Source: Myxococcales bacterium
GTDB lineage: Bacteria; Myxococcota; Myxococcia; Myxococcales; Myxococcaceae
Reading direction: 5' to 3'
DNA length: 52,772 bases
Assembly (NCBI GenBank): GCA_030681895.1
Contig: JAUXRI010000164.1
Span: 1 to 52,772, forward strand
Numbering within the stretch: position 1 is the stretch's first letter; each line of letters begins with the position of its first letter. This document shows, in pieces, positions 24,235 to 32,737 of the stretch. The translations under genes were made by a program, and so were the position numbers. The notes under the pieces are model-generated. The model ran no database searches and was not told the DNA's origin. It saw only the letters and a list, made by a program, of their open reading frames with translations.

Positions 24235-25187
24235 GGCGCCTCCACGTCTTCACGCACCAGCTCGAGGTAGGCCTCTTCGAGCGGCCGCGCGGCACGTTGC
24301 GCGGAGTGCACCCGGGCTCCAGCCGAGACGACGCAGGCGATGACGTCGGGCGACTGCTCCTCTTTGTCGAGCAACACGCGCAGCCGGCTCCCTTCGATGT
24401 GATGGCCGACTGTGAACGGGAGCTTGGCCAGGGCCGGCACCCAGGCCGCCGCGTCACCGTCGACCATCAGATCGAGCGCGAGGCCTTCCTTCCTCAGCTC
24501 GACGAGGCTCGCGACGGTTCGGAGCCTGTTCTTGATGACCGCCACACGAGAACACAGCCGCTCGACCTCGTGCAGGTTGTGACTGCACAGCACCATCGTG
24601 CGGCCCTCGCGCGCCAGCTCGGCGATGGCGTCGCGAACGACGCGGCCCGACTGCGGGTCGAGCCCCGACGTCGGCTCGTCGAGGAACACCACCTCGGGCG
24701 AGTGCACCAGCGCGCGCACGATGGCCAGCTTCTGGCGCATGCCCTTCGAGAAGCCGCCCACCGGCTCGTCTTCACGGCCCGCCAGGTCGAAGCGCTCCAA
24801 CAGCGAATGGGCCAGCTTCCACGCCTTCGCCTCGTCGACCTCGTTGAGGCGCATGAAGAACTCGAGGTTCTCGCGCGCGCTCAAGCGATCGTAGAGGCCG
24901 GGCTGCTCGGTCAGCAGGCCCACCTGGCGCCGCAGCTTCACGCCCTCGTCGTCCGAACGAAGCGGGAGCTCCACCCCGCAGATCGTCGCGCGGCCTTCGG
25001 TGGGCGTCAGCAGCCCGGTCAGCATGCGCACCGTCGTCGTCTTGCCAGCGCCGTTGGGCCCCAGCAGCCCGAACACCTCGCCCGGCGCGACGTCGAACGT
25101 CAGCCCCTCGACCGCGGTGCGCGCGCCGAAGCACTTCTTGAGTCCTTCGACGCGTATGCCCTGCATGTGGTCCGTTCGAACCGCCAT
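24231..25187 (-). CDS. ABC transporter ATP-binding protein
   Basis: A 318-residue ATPase: Walker A GPNGAGKTTT, Q-loop LLTEQPGLYD, signature GGFSKGMRQK (SKGM in place of SGGQ, usual in ABC-2 exporters of the NatA/CcmA group), Walker B VVFLDEPTSGLD and switch His in CSHNLHEV. A ~100-residue C-terminal domain follows. The ATG at 25187 (MAVRTDH) is the longest option; ATG 25166 (MQGIRVEGLKKCFG) fits the family better. It is co-transcribed with the permease downstream and lies only 19 bases after the glycosyltransferase gene, so an export step for a surface glycan or lipid is possible but unproven. Confidence 0.92.
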   Translation of the reverse strand: MAVRTDHMQGIRVEGLKKCFGARTAVEGLTFDVAPGEVFGLLGPNGAGKTTTVRMLTGLLTPTEGRATICGVELPLRSDDEGVKLRRQVGLLTEQPGLYDRLSARENLEFFMRLNEVDEAKAWKLAHSLLERFDLAGREDEPVGGFSKGMRQKLAIVRALVHSPEVVFLDEPTSGLDPQSGRVVRDAIAELAREGRTMVLCSHNLHEVERLCSRVAVIKNRLRTVASLVELRKEGLALDLMVDGDAAAWVPALAKLPFTVGHHIEGSRLRVLLDKEEQSPDVIACVVSAGARVHSAQRAARPLEEAYLELVREDVEAP

Positions 25188-25206
25188 CGAGGCGGCCCGA
25201 TTCCCG

Positions 25207-27513
25207 TCACTCGATGGTGACGAGGATGAACTTGTTGTTCAGGTCCTTGTCGATGACGGTGACGTTCTTGTCGGGCCCGATGGCGCCCTTGAGAATGCCG
25301 AGGCGCGCGTGCTCGACGAGCGCCCACTCGCGGCCGGGCTGCTGCACGTAGTTGAAGAGCCCCACGTTCGCGTTGTCTTTGATCTGCTTCACCTGGTTGC
25401 GCGAATAGAAGGTCTCGCCGCGCCAGTTCATCAGGAACGAGGCCATCGGCTCTCCGGGGCGCCGGTTCGTGTAGTAGCGCCAGAACTGATCGCGCTGCGT
25501 CCAATGGTGCGACAGGTCGACCCAGTGGCCCCAGTTGAACCAGAGGGCGAACACCAGCACGGTCGCCAGGCCAGCCGTGAACATCGACACCTTCGAGCGC
25601 CAGTACGCGAACAGGCCCGCGACGATGCCGCCGAGCAGGAAGCCGTAGCCCATCATCGTCTTCAGCGGCGTCTGGCCGAACACCGGCTTGTCCATGATGA
25701 ACTGCGGGTACGGGCGGTCGTAGTTGTAGACGAAGAGATCCGTGAAGTTCTTCGGCGTCGTCGCCAGGTCCTTGCCGACGAGGAGCGCGAACGGAATGCC
25801 GAGCAACAGCACCATGGCGTGCTGCTCGATGCCTTCTTCCCAGAGCTTGTCGATGAAGATGCCGATGAGGATGGCGATCGGCGGCAACATCGGGAGCACG
25901 TAGTGGTGGAACTTGGTGGCTGAGATACCGATGAGCCCCCACGCCACCGCGAACCACAACACACCGATGAGGCCGACGAGATCGGCCGTGCCCGCGCCGC
26001 GCAGCTTGAGACGGCCGACGACCGCGAACGCTCCGGGGATGAGGAGCACCCACGGGAACGACGCGTAGCCGCCCTGGAGGATGAAATACGTGAAGTCACC
26101 GCCAGGCGTCGTGGTGTGCACGCCTGAGCCGAGCCGCGCGAAGTGGTCGTGAATGATGAAGCGGAACCAGAACAGCTTCCCTTCGTCGTCCACCGAGCCG
26201 AAGGTGAACATGCGGTAGTACCAGGGCAGCGCGACGGCGAGGAACAGCAGCAGGCCGGTGCCCAGCCGCATCTCCCACATCAGCGCGAACAGCGCGGGCG
26301 GGCGCTCGGTGATCTTCTTGAGCTCCTGGCCGATGAGCACCGTGGCGACGGCCCAGAACGCGAGCGAGCCCCACATGATGCCGAGCCACTGCGGCGCCGT
26401 GAGCATCGGCTGGTTGTTCTCGCGAATCGGGACCGCCATGAAGACGGTGCCCCACGACTGGCCGAGGTTCGAGGCGACCAGGCCCACCACCGCGCCGGCG
26501 GCGAGCGCCATGCCCAGCGGCTTCATCGCGTACTTCGAGGCCCAGTCGACGTGCGCCTTGAGCTTGAAGTGCTCCGGCGTGCCTTCAGGCGCCCACGCCA
26601 GCCAGATGAGCGCGAGGACGATCATCACCACCATCGGAATGCCGAAGCCGAGCAGGCCCTTCGCCAGCGTCGAGACGCCGAACAGCGCGTACGCGGCGTA
26701 CCAGAACTCGCTTCGGTACTTCGAGGTTCGGTCCAGCAGGCCGACGATGGTGCAGGCCATGCCGGCGATCAGCGCGCTGATGAACGGCGTGTCGGTGACG
26801 GCCTGACGCGAGATGAGGAAGTACAGCGGCATCGTCAGCAGCACGACCGCCGTCGCCAGCCCGGCTCGGGCGCTCACGGTGCGGGTGATGGCGTAGGTGA
26901 GGAGCGAGATGGCGACAATCGAGAAGCCAGTGAACGGCAGCCGGAAGCCCCACTCGGTGAAGAGCGGCATCGCGCCGTCTCCACCAGAGACGCTCGCGAA
27001 CTTCCACGGGCTGGTCGCGACGAGGCCCCACAGGCCGAGCACCAACAGGAACAGCCCGGGAATCGAGAACGCCGCGCCCCAGAACTCCTTCAGGTGTGAC
27101 GCCTTGCCGATGCGGCCCAGGAACAGCGCGAGCCCGAGCCCGAGGAACAGGCCACCGATCACCACGCCCACGATCGGCCCACCGTCAGCCGCCTGCAGTC
27201 CGAGCGCCATCATCCACATCGTGAAGGCCGGCTTCGAGAAGAACCACGCGTTCTCCCAGTACGGGTGCACGTAGTCGTTGCGCTGCACCATCTCGCGGGC
27301 GACCTCGCCGTAGTGCGTCTCCCATGGGTCCCAGAGGCCGACGGCGCCGAGGTAGGGCAACAACACCAGCGAGGCCATCAACGCGGCCACCAGCGTGCTG
27401 CGGTACTCCACCGGCCAGGCCTTGAACTTTGCCAGCATCGGCATGTTCAACAGCTCTTTGCCCAAGAGGGCTTCGGTGAGGGTGTCTGGTTCCTTCACGG
27501 CGTCTGTCGACAC
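25207..27513 (-). CDS. ArnT/PMT-family integral-membrane glycosyltransferase
   Basis: A 768-residue polytopic protein (about 13 hydrophobic segments). After TM1 the first periplasmic loop carries WDPWETHYGEVAREMVQ ... YVHPYWENAWFFSKPAF, which corresponds to the conserved catalytic loop of ArnT/PMT enzymes (an acid near the membrane, RxxE-like EVAREM, and the W..KP motif). These GT-C enzymes use polyprenyl-phosphate sugars to glycosylate lipid A or proteins outside the inner membrane. A C-terminal soluble portion (~200 residues) completes it. It is divergent from kdsD, an LPS inner-core gene, fitting an envelope-glycan role. The exact sugar and acceptor are unknown. Confidence 0.87.
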   Translation of the reverse strand: MSTDAVKEPDTLTEALLGKELLNMPMLAKFKAWPVEYRSTLVAALMASLVLLPYLGAVGLWDPWETHYGEVAREMVQRNDYVHPYWENAWFFSKPAFTMWMMALGLQAADGGPIVGVVIGGLFLGLGLALFLGRIGKASHLKEFWGAAFSIPGLFLLVLGLWGLVATSPWKFASVSGGDGAMPLFTEWGFRLPFTGFSIVAISLLTYAITRTVSARAGLATAVVLLTMPLYFLISRQAVTDTPFISALIAGMACTIVGLLDRTSKYRSEFWYAAYALFGVSTLAKGLLGFGIPMVVMIVLALIWLAWAPEGTPEHFKLKAHVDWASKYAMKPLGMALAAGAVVGLVASNLGQSWGTVFMAVPIRENNQPMLTAPQWLGIMWGSLAFWAVATVLIGQELKKITERPPALFALMWEMRLGTGLLLFLAVALPWYYRMFTFGSVDDEGKLFWFRFIIHDHFARLGSGVHTTTPGGDFTYFILQGGYASFPWVLLIPGAFAVVGRLKLRGAGTADLVGLIGVLWFAVAWGLIGISATKFHHYVLPMLPPIAILIGIFIDKLWEEGIEQHAMVLLLGIPFALLVGKDLATTPKNFTDLFVYNYDRPYPQFIMDKPVFGQTPLKTMMGYGFLLGGIVAGLFAYWRSKVSMFTAGLATVLVFALWFNWGHWVDLSHHWTQRDQFWRYYTNRRPGEPMASFLMNWRGETFYSRNQVKQIKDNANVGLFNYVQQPGREWALVEHARLGILKGAIGPDKNVTVIDKDLNNKFILVTIE

Positions 27514-27546
27514 GGTCTGCTCCAGAGAAAAGCGGCGGCGCAGGTC

Positions 27547-27603
27547 CTACACCGGGAACCCTGAATCGGGAATCTGGATCACCTCGCGCGCCGGCCGGTG
27601 TAG
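27547..27603. promoter_or_regulatory. Inverted repeat in the divergent glycosyltransferase/kdsD promoter region
   Basis: CTACACCGG at 27547-27555 and its exact reverse complement CCGGTGTAG at 27595-27603 are separated by 39 bases in the ~100-base gap between the two divergent genes. The wide spacing suits two half-sites for one regulator rather than an RNA hairpin. Regulator unknown. Confidence 0.35.
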
Positions 27604-27614
27604 AGCCGAAGGCG

Positions 27615-28619
27615 ATGGCGACTTCTTCGGGGAAAATCGGGCGCTCGAGCGCGAAGGCCCAGCTGGCCTGGGCGCGCACCGTGCTGACGGCTGAAGCGGG
27701 CGCCATCACCTCGTTGTCGACGCGCCTCGACGGCACCTTCATCGACGCCATCGAGCTGCTGCACGCGTGCAAGGGCCGCATCATCACCACGGGCATCGGC
27801 AAGCCGGGCTTCATCGCCCAGAAGCTGTCGGCCACCCTGGCCTCGACAGGCGTCGCGTCGCTGTACCTGCACCCGGCCGAAGCAGCGCATGGAGACCTGG
27901 GCCGCGTCGTTCGCGGCGACGTCGTCATCGCCCTCTCGAACTCCGGCACCACGGAAGAGATCCTGCGCCTCCTCGTGCCGCTCAAACGCCAGCGGGTGAA
28001 GGTCGTCGCGCTGACGTCAGACCCGAGGTCTCCGCTCGCGCGCGGGAGCGACGTGGTGCTCGATATCGGCGCCATCGACGAAGCGTGTCCCATCGGGCTG
28101 GTGCCGACGGCGAGCTCGGCGGCGCTGCATGCGTTGTCAGATGCCCTGGCGATGACGCTGGCGTGGCGGCGCGAGCTGACGCCCGAGGGCTACGCGCGGT
28201 TCCACCCTGGCGGGAAGCTCGGCCGGAGCGTGCTGAAGGTTCGCGAGGTGATGCGAGAGGGCGACGCGAACCCGCTCGTGCGTGACTCGGCGAGCCTCTC
28301 GCAAGCGCTGGTGGTGATGACGAACACGCCAGGGCGGCCGGGCGCGACCAACGTCATCGATCGCTCCGGCAAGCTGGTGGGCATCTTCACTGACGGCGAC
28401 TTCCGGCGGCTCGCGGAGCAGGGCCACGTCGACCTCAAAGGCACCGTCGCGAGCGTCATGGCGAAGCGTCCGCGCACCATCGGCCCGAACGAGCTCGTGC
28501 TCACTGCTGCGGCGATCATGCGAGAAACGAAGGTCGATCAGCTCCCCGTCGTCGATTCGCATGGCCGGCCGGTCGGGCTCGTCGACGTGCAGGACCTGCT
28601 GGCCGCTCGCGTGGTGTGA
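27615..28619 (+). CDS. kdsD: D-arabinose 5-phosphate isomerase (KdsD/KpsF family)
   Basis: A 334-residue protein with the SIS isomerase domain first (GRIITTGIGKPGFIAQKLSA, LHPAEAAHGDLGRV, ALSNSGTTEEIL) and two CBS domains after ~residue 205 (VREVMREG ... GIFTDGDFRRL, and VMAKRPRTIGPNEL ... LPVVDSHGRPVGLVDVQDLL). This is the KdsD/KpsF layout; the enzyme converts ribulose 5-phosphate to arabinose 5-phosphate, the first step towards Kdo for lipopolysaccharide. In the SIS domain the usual GMGKSGH reads GIGKPGF, a mild variation. It is divergent from the glycosyltransferase gene and 15 bases upstream of the DUF2378 gene. Confidence 0.93.
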   Translation: MATSSGKIGRSSAKAQLAWARTVLTAEAGAITSLSTRLDGTFIDAIELLHACKGRIITTGIGKPGFIAQKLSATLASTGVASLYLHPAEAAHGDLGRVVRGDVVIALSNSGTTEEILRLLVPLKRQRVKVVALTSDPRSPLARGSDVVLDIGAIDEACPIGLVPTASSAALHALSDALAMTLAWRRELTPEGYARFHPGGKLGRSVLKVREVMREGDANPLVRDSASLSQALVVMTNTPGRPGATNVIDRSGKLVGIFTDGDFRRLAEQGHVDLKGTVASVMAKRPRTIGPNELVLTAAAIMRETKVDQLPVVDSHGRPVGLVDVQDLLAARVV

Positions 28620-28634
28620 ACGTAGAAACCCGCC

Positions 28635-29168
28635 ATGGCCGAGCCACGGGTCGCCTTCTCGTCACTGATGCAGAGCCTCGAAAAGATCCTCAGGCCGATC
28701 GACGCGCCGACGATGGAGCGCGTGCGCGCGCTGGGCATCGACTTCGACAAGCTGCTCCCCGCGTACCCGGTGGAGACCTGGTACGCCGGCATCGAGCTGG
28801 CGATGAGCCGCTTCGACCCCTCACTCACGCCGGAGCAGAAGCAGAACCACTTCGGCGTGCGCCTCGTCGAGGTCTACGGCGACACGCTCATCGGCAAGGC
28901 GATGTACACGATGATGCGCATCATCGGCCCCGAGCGGAGCATTCAGCGCGCCACGCGGAGCTTCCGAACCGCCACCAACTTCCTCGACACCTCGTACGTG
29001 GTGCACGGCCCGCGAGACTGGGAGCTGACGATGAACGAGGTCGTCTTCCCGCACCGCTACCCGGGGTTCTTCGAGAAGGCGCTGAGCGTCGCGGGCGCGA
29101 AGAACGTGAAGGTCGAGCTGACGGGGCTGACCGACACCCACGCGACCTACCGTTCGCGCTGGGACTAG
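28635..29168 (+). CDS. DUF2378 (TIGR02265) myxobacterial protein
   Basis: A 177-residue protein matching the TIGR02265/DUF2378 family: an N-terminal helical part (RALGIDFDKLLPAYPVETW), LGVRLVE-like GVRLVEVYGDTLIGKAM, and the late HRYPGFFEKAL segment. The family is multi-copy in Myxococcus and Stigmatella relatives and rare elsewhere; no biochemical function is known, but the fold has been likened to a heme-NO/V4R-like ligand-binding domain. This is the strongest lineage marker in the window. It follows kdsD closely and converges on tatC with a 4-base overlap of ends. Confidence 0.88.
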   Translation: MAEPRVAFSSLMQSLEKILRPIDAPTMERVRALGIDFDKLLPAYPVETWYAGIELAMSRFDPSLTPEQKQNHFGVRLVEVYGDTLIGKAMYTMMRIIGPERSIQRATRSFRTATNFLDTSYVVHGPRDWELTMNEVVFPHRYPGFFEKALSVAGAKNVKVELTGLTDTHATYRSRWD

Positions 29169-30412
29169 GTCGTCGGAGCGTTCGGGTCGACCGGCGCTTT
29201 GCGGCGCTTCTCGACGATCCACACCAGCACCACGCCCAGCTCGTAACAGAGCAGCATCGGGCCAGCCATGAGCGCCAGGTTCACCGCGTCGCCGGTTGGC
29301 GTGAGGATCGCAGCGGCCACCAGACACACCACGAGGGCATGGCGCTGGTACTTGAAGAGGAAGCTCGACTTCACCAGGCCCACCATGCCGAGCACCATCA
29401 TCACCAGCGGCAGCTCGAAGATGAGCCCGAAGGCGAGCTCGAGCACCAGCACCAGTGACAGCTGCTCGCTCATCGACAACATCGGCTTCGTCCAGTTCAT
29501 GCTCTCGACGTTCGCGGCGCCGACGCTGACGGTGCGCTCGAGCCGCCACAGCTCACCGAAGTCGTTCGCCCGCGTGGTCGAGACCCCGGCCAGCATCGCC
29601 GCGCCCTCGTCTGCGAGCGCCTGCGCCTTGTCGAAGTCACCGAGCCCGTACGCAGCGATGGCCTCGAGGCGCTTCGCCATGACTTGCGAGAGCACCGGTC
29701 GGGCCGCGTCTCCGAAGCCGTTGCGGGTCGCGTCGACGAGGCGGCCGAGCCCCTCGAGCCGATTCATCACGTCGACGCTGCGCTTGGGCAGCAGGGCCAG
29801 TCCGTTGGCGTCGTCGGTGATGCGCCCGGCTCCTGCGGCGTCGAGATCGGCGATGGCCGTTCGCGCCAGGGCCCCCGAGTGATCGAGATCTCCGAGCGAG
29901 AGGTAGCGCAGAGCGTCCTGTTCCCGCAGCTTCGCGGTGTCGAGGCGCTGCGTGATGACGGTGACGTCTTCCCGCTGCAGCAGGAACCCGAACATCTGCG
30001 GCAGCAGCACGAAGTAGCAGAACGCCGCGCCTGCCACGAAGGCCAGCGTGCCGAAGACGATGAACGGCCCGGCCATCTTCTTCTCGTTGTCGTACAGGCC
30101 CGGCGCGATGAAGCCCCAGATCTGCCACAGCAACACCGGCGTGCTGATGAACACCCCGGCGTAGAGGCCGATCTTCATCAGCACGTTCAGCTCTTCGATG
30201 GCCGACGTGTAGATGAGCTGCGCCGACTGCGACGGCAGCGACATCAGGACGGGCCGCATGAGGAAGCCGTAGATCTCACGCGCGAAGGCGAGCGACGCGG
30301 TCCCCAGCACCACGACGGCGATGACGACCCGGAGCAGCCGCGTTCGGAGCTCCGCGAGGTGCTCGAACAGGCTCATCTTGTATTCGTCGGGGGTCACGGC
30401 GTCCGCGGACAT
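29165..30412 (-). CDS. tatC: Twin-arginine translocase subunit TatC with large periplasmic-loop insertion
   Basis: A 415-residue protein; normal TatC is about 250. Conserved parts are present: HLAELRTRLLR in the N-terminal signal-peptide-binding region (18-28), FIAPGLYDNEKK with the conserved Glu110 in the first cytoplasmic loop, TM3 (LAFVAGAAFCYFVLLPQMFG, 123-142), and after the insert TM4 (LVLVLELAFGLIFELPLVMM), TM5 and TM6 (LTPTGDAVNLALMAGPMLL). Residues ~147-308 between TM3 and TM4 are an extra helical domain in the second periplasmic loop with no counterpart in E. coli TatC. TatC recognises RR signal peptides of folded cargo. The gene follows tatB with one base between stop and start. 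Confidence 0.93.
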   Translation of the reverse strand: MSADAVTPDEYKMSLFEHLAELRTRLLRVVIAVVVLGTASLAFAREIYGFLMRPVLMSLPSQSAQLIYTSAIEELNVLMKIGLYAGVFISTPVLLWQIWGFIAPGLYDNEKKMAGPFIVFGTLAFVAGAAFCYFVLLPQMFGFLLQREDVTVITQRLDTAKLREQDALRYLSLGDLDHSGALARTAIADLDAAGAGRITDDANGLALLPKRSVDVMNRLEGLGRLVDATRNGFGDAARPVLSQVMAKRLEAIAAYGLGDFDKAQALADEGAAMLAGVSTTRANDFGELWRLERTVSVGAANVESMNWTKPMLSMSEQLSLVLVLELAFGLIFELPLVMMVLGMVGLVKSSFLFKYQRHALVVCLVAAAILTPTGDAVNLALMAGPMLLCYELGVVLVWIVEKRRKAPVDPNAPTT

Positions 30413-30413
30413 G

Positions 30414-30875
30414 TCAGCTGGTGACCTTCTCGGGAGCGGGTTCGGTCGTCGGCGCTGCGGGCTCGATCGGTGCGGGGCTCGAGGCTGCAGCCAGCGGTTC
30501 GGCCGGGCCGGGGACCACCGGCTCGCCTGAAGGCGCGCCCTTCATCACCTGCGACAGGTCGGCATCGGCGGATGGCAGCGCGTCTGCCGGGAGCTCGCCC
30601 GCGTGGTGATCGCCGGCCTCCAGCGCGTCGTGAGCGGCGCCGTGGGCGATGGCATCCGGAGCGGCCTGAGGGAGCGGCGCAGGCGGCTCCTGGAGCTGCT
30701 GGTCCATCTTGTAGAACTCGCGCTCGACGACGTTGCGCACGTCATCGGTCTGCCGGCGGAAATCGCGCACGAGCTTGCCGATCGTGCGAGCGAACTCAGG
30801 CAACTTCGTCGGCCCCAGGATGAGCAGGGCCGCGATCGCAATGAAGATGATTTCGCCCGTGCCGATGTTCAGCAT
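30414..30875 (-). CDS. tatB: Sec-independent translocase component TatB (TatA/B family)
   Basis: A 153-residue protein: one N-terminal membrane helix (GTGEIIFIAIAALLILGPTK), the hinge LGPTKLPEFARTIGKLVRDF and an amphipathic helix, then a long Pro/Ala/Glu-rich tail (~85-153) likely disordered. The LGPxxLPEFAR..G pattern and position directly before tatC favour TatB over TatA, although some bacteria use a bifunctional TatA. The order is SAH protein-tatB-tatC on the minus strand with gaps of 35 and 1 bases, so one transcript is likely. No separate tatA is in the window. Confidence 0.9.
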   Translation of the reverse strand: MLNIGTGEIIFIAIAALLILGPTKLPEFARTIGKLVRDFRRQTDDVRNVVEREFYKMDQQLQEPPAPLPQAAPDAIAHGAAHDALEAGDHHAGELPADALPSADADLSQVMKGAPSGEPVVPGPAEPLAAASSPAPIEPAAPTTEPAPEKVTS

Positions 30876-30881
30876 CGCGGC

Positions 30882-30895
30882 CCGGTTGTAACCGG
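30882..30895. promoter_or_regulatory. Short palindrome upstream of tatB
   Basis: CCGGTT-GT-AACCGG lies in the 35-base gap between the stop of the long-helix protein gene and the tatB ATG. It is too short for a strong terminator and has no T-tract; it may be an operator or chance. Confidence 0.25.
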
Positions 30896-30910
30896 TCAGC
30901 TGGCTTTGGG

Positions 30911-32665
30911 CTACCGACGAACGGGGAAGGCGGTGCCCTTGCCGCAGTAGACAAACGTGCCGTCTGGAGCCTTGCCAGCGCGGCGCAGGCCCGAGAACGC
31001 CAGGTTCGAGCCAGCGCGGGCAGGCCCGAGCGTTGGGTCTTCGATGCGCAACACCACCGGAATGCCGGCGGGCAGGCCATCGAAGGGCGAGATGAGCTCC
31101 GACATCACGAAGCTCTTGCCCGAGCCGCAGCCGTTGGTGGCGATGCCGTAGTACGGGAACTTGTCCGTCAGCGAGATGACCTTCACGCGGGCGTCTTCCA
31201 CGAGGCCGGCCGCCGAGAAGCGCGGGTCGGTCTTCGCCTCGTCGAGCGAGCGGGCGGGGATCAGCGCGCCGACAGCGGCCTTCCCACCGAGGTACGCGTT
31301 GGGGGCCTGGCCCTTCGACGCGGTCGCTGCCGGTGTCGCGGTATTGGCCGGAGCGGTGTTCGAGCCGTACGGCTGGGGCTGGGTGTTCGCCGGCGTCGTG
31401 GTGGTCGTGGTGGTGGTCGTCGTCGTCGCGACCGTCGTGCTGGGCGGCGGCGTCTCGCCAGGGCGAACGACGCGGCGGCCGGGCTCCTGCTGCTTGGCGG
31501 ACTCGGCGGCGAGGCGGGCGGCTTCCTTCTTCTGCTCCTCCTCGAGCTTCTTCGCTTCGGCCTCGAGGCGCTTGGCCTCGATCGCGGCGTTCTTCTCGGC
31601 GTCCTTCTGGGCCTTCGCGTCGTCAGCGGCACGCTTCTTCGCTTCGGCCTCTGCCTTCTTGTCCTCTTCCTTGCGCTTCTTCTCGTCGGCGGCGAGGCGG
31701 GCCTTCTCTTCGGCTTCGGCCTTCTTCTTCGCCTTCTCGTCTTCGGCGAGGCGCTTCTTCTCTTCGAGCTCGGCCTTCTTCTTCTCGGCGGCAGCCTTCT
31801 TCTCTTCGTCGGCGACGCGCTTCTTCTCAGCGGCGGAGTTCTTGAACTCGTCGTCCTTCTTCTTCTTCTCTTCCGCGGCGAGGCGCGCGTCCTCTTCGGC
31901 CTTCTTCTTGTCGTCTTCGGCCTTCTTCTTCTTCTCTTCGGCCTCGAGCTTCGCCTGCTCTTCTTTGAGGCGCTTGGTCTCGGAGTCGGCCTTCTTCATC
32001 TCGAGCTCGGTGCGGACCTTCTCGATCTCGAGGCGCTTCTTCTCGAGCTCGTCGTCACGCTTCTTCTCTTCGGCGAGCTTCTTCTCTTCTTCCTTCTTGG
32101 CCTTCTCTTCGGCGGCGAGGCGCTTCTTCTCTTCGGCGTCGGCCTTCTTCTTGTCTTCGGCGGCGCGCTTCTCGTCTTCCTTCCGCTTCTTCTCGTCTTC
32201 GGCGAGCTTCTTCTTCTCTTCTTCGAGCTTCTTCTTCTCTTCCTCGAGGCGCAGCTTTTCCTGCTCGGCCTTGAGCTTCTTGTCCTCTTCGGCCTTCTTC
32301 TTCGCGTCGGCGGCGTCGGCCTCGGCCTTCAGGCGCTTCTGCTCGGCTTCGGCGGCGGCGCGGGCCTGCTCTTCGGCCTTCTTGCGGGCGTCGGTCTCGA
32401 ACGCGGCCTTCTTCGCGGCCTCTTCATCGGCCTTCTTCTTCTCTTCGGCGGCCTTCTTGGCGGCCTCTTCTTCGGCCTTCTTCGCCTCGGCGGCGGCCTT
32501 GATGGCCGACTCGCGGTCACCCTTGGTGATGGGCTTGCGACCGCCGCCGGCGCTCTCGGTCGCCGCGGTGGACTTGGGGCCGGCGACCTCGACTTCGTCC
32601 TGCGCGGTGGCGAGGACGGCGGTCAGACAGAGCGAGAGGAGCGAGAGGCGCGAAAAGGATTTCAT
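30911..32665 (-). CDS. Exported long charged-helix (SAH-type) protein with C-terminal globular domain
   Basis: ATG 32665 gives 584 residues with a cleavable signal (MKSFSRLSLLSLCLTAVLAT, probable cut near ATA-Q). Residues ~50-392 are almost only Lys, Glu, Ala, Asp and Arg in KKxxEE-like patterns without hydrophobic heptads, so a single stable alpha-helix is more likely than a coiled coil; about 340 residues at 0.15 nm each would reach ~50 nm. A Pro/Thr-rich linker with eleven consecutive Thr (414-424) follows, then a compact domain (~455-584) containing FPYYGIATNGCGSGKSFV and two more conserved-looking turns. I do not recognise that domain. The layout recalls TolA/TonB-like spacers but lacks their signature ends. 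It precedes tatB by 35 bases. Confidence 0.82.
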   Translation of the reverse strand: MKSFSRLSLLSLCLTAVLATAQDEVEVAGPKSTAATESAGGGRKPITKGDRESAIKAAAEAKKAEEEAAKKAAEEKKKADEEAAKKAAFETDARKKAEEQARAAAEAEQKRLKAEADAADAKKKAEEDKKLKAEQEKLRLEEEKKKLEEEKKKLAEDEKKRKEDEKRAAEDKKKADAEEKKRLAAEEKAKKEEEKKLAEEKKRDDELEKKRLEIEKVRTELEMKKADSETKRLKEEQAKLEAEEKKKKAEDDKKKAEEDARLAAEEKKKKDDEFKNSAAEKKRVADEEKKAAAEKKKAELEEKKRLAEDEKAKKKAEAEEKARLAADEKKRKEEDKKAEAEAKKRAADDAKAQKDAEKNAAIEAKRLEAEAKKLEEEQKKEAARLAAESAKQQEPGRRVVRPGETPPPSTTVATTTTTTTTTTTPANTQPQPYGSNTAPANTATPAATASKGQAPNAYLGGKAAVGALIPARSLDEAKTDPRFSAAGLVEDARVKVISLTDKFPYYGIATNGCGSGKSFVMSELISPFDGLPAGIPVVLRIEDPTLGPARAGSNLAFSGLRRAGKAPDGTFVYCGKGTAFPVRR

Positions 32666-32737
32666 GTTGCGGCGCGTGTAGCCGAGGAAGCACCCGGGGA
32701 TCAATCGACTCCCACCAGACCCCCGTGAGGGAACCGA

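Noticed and set aside
31161..32681. 506-residue open frame on the plus strand opposite the long charged-helix protein, rich in Ser, Phe and Ala
   Set aside because: It is the mirror of a run of Lys (AAG) and Glu (GAG) codons, which leaves few stops on the other strand. Its product has no domain and the minus-strand protein has a signal peptide and a sensible layout.
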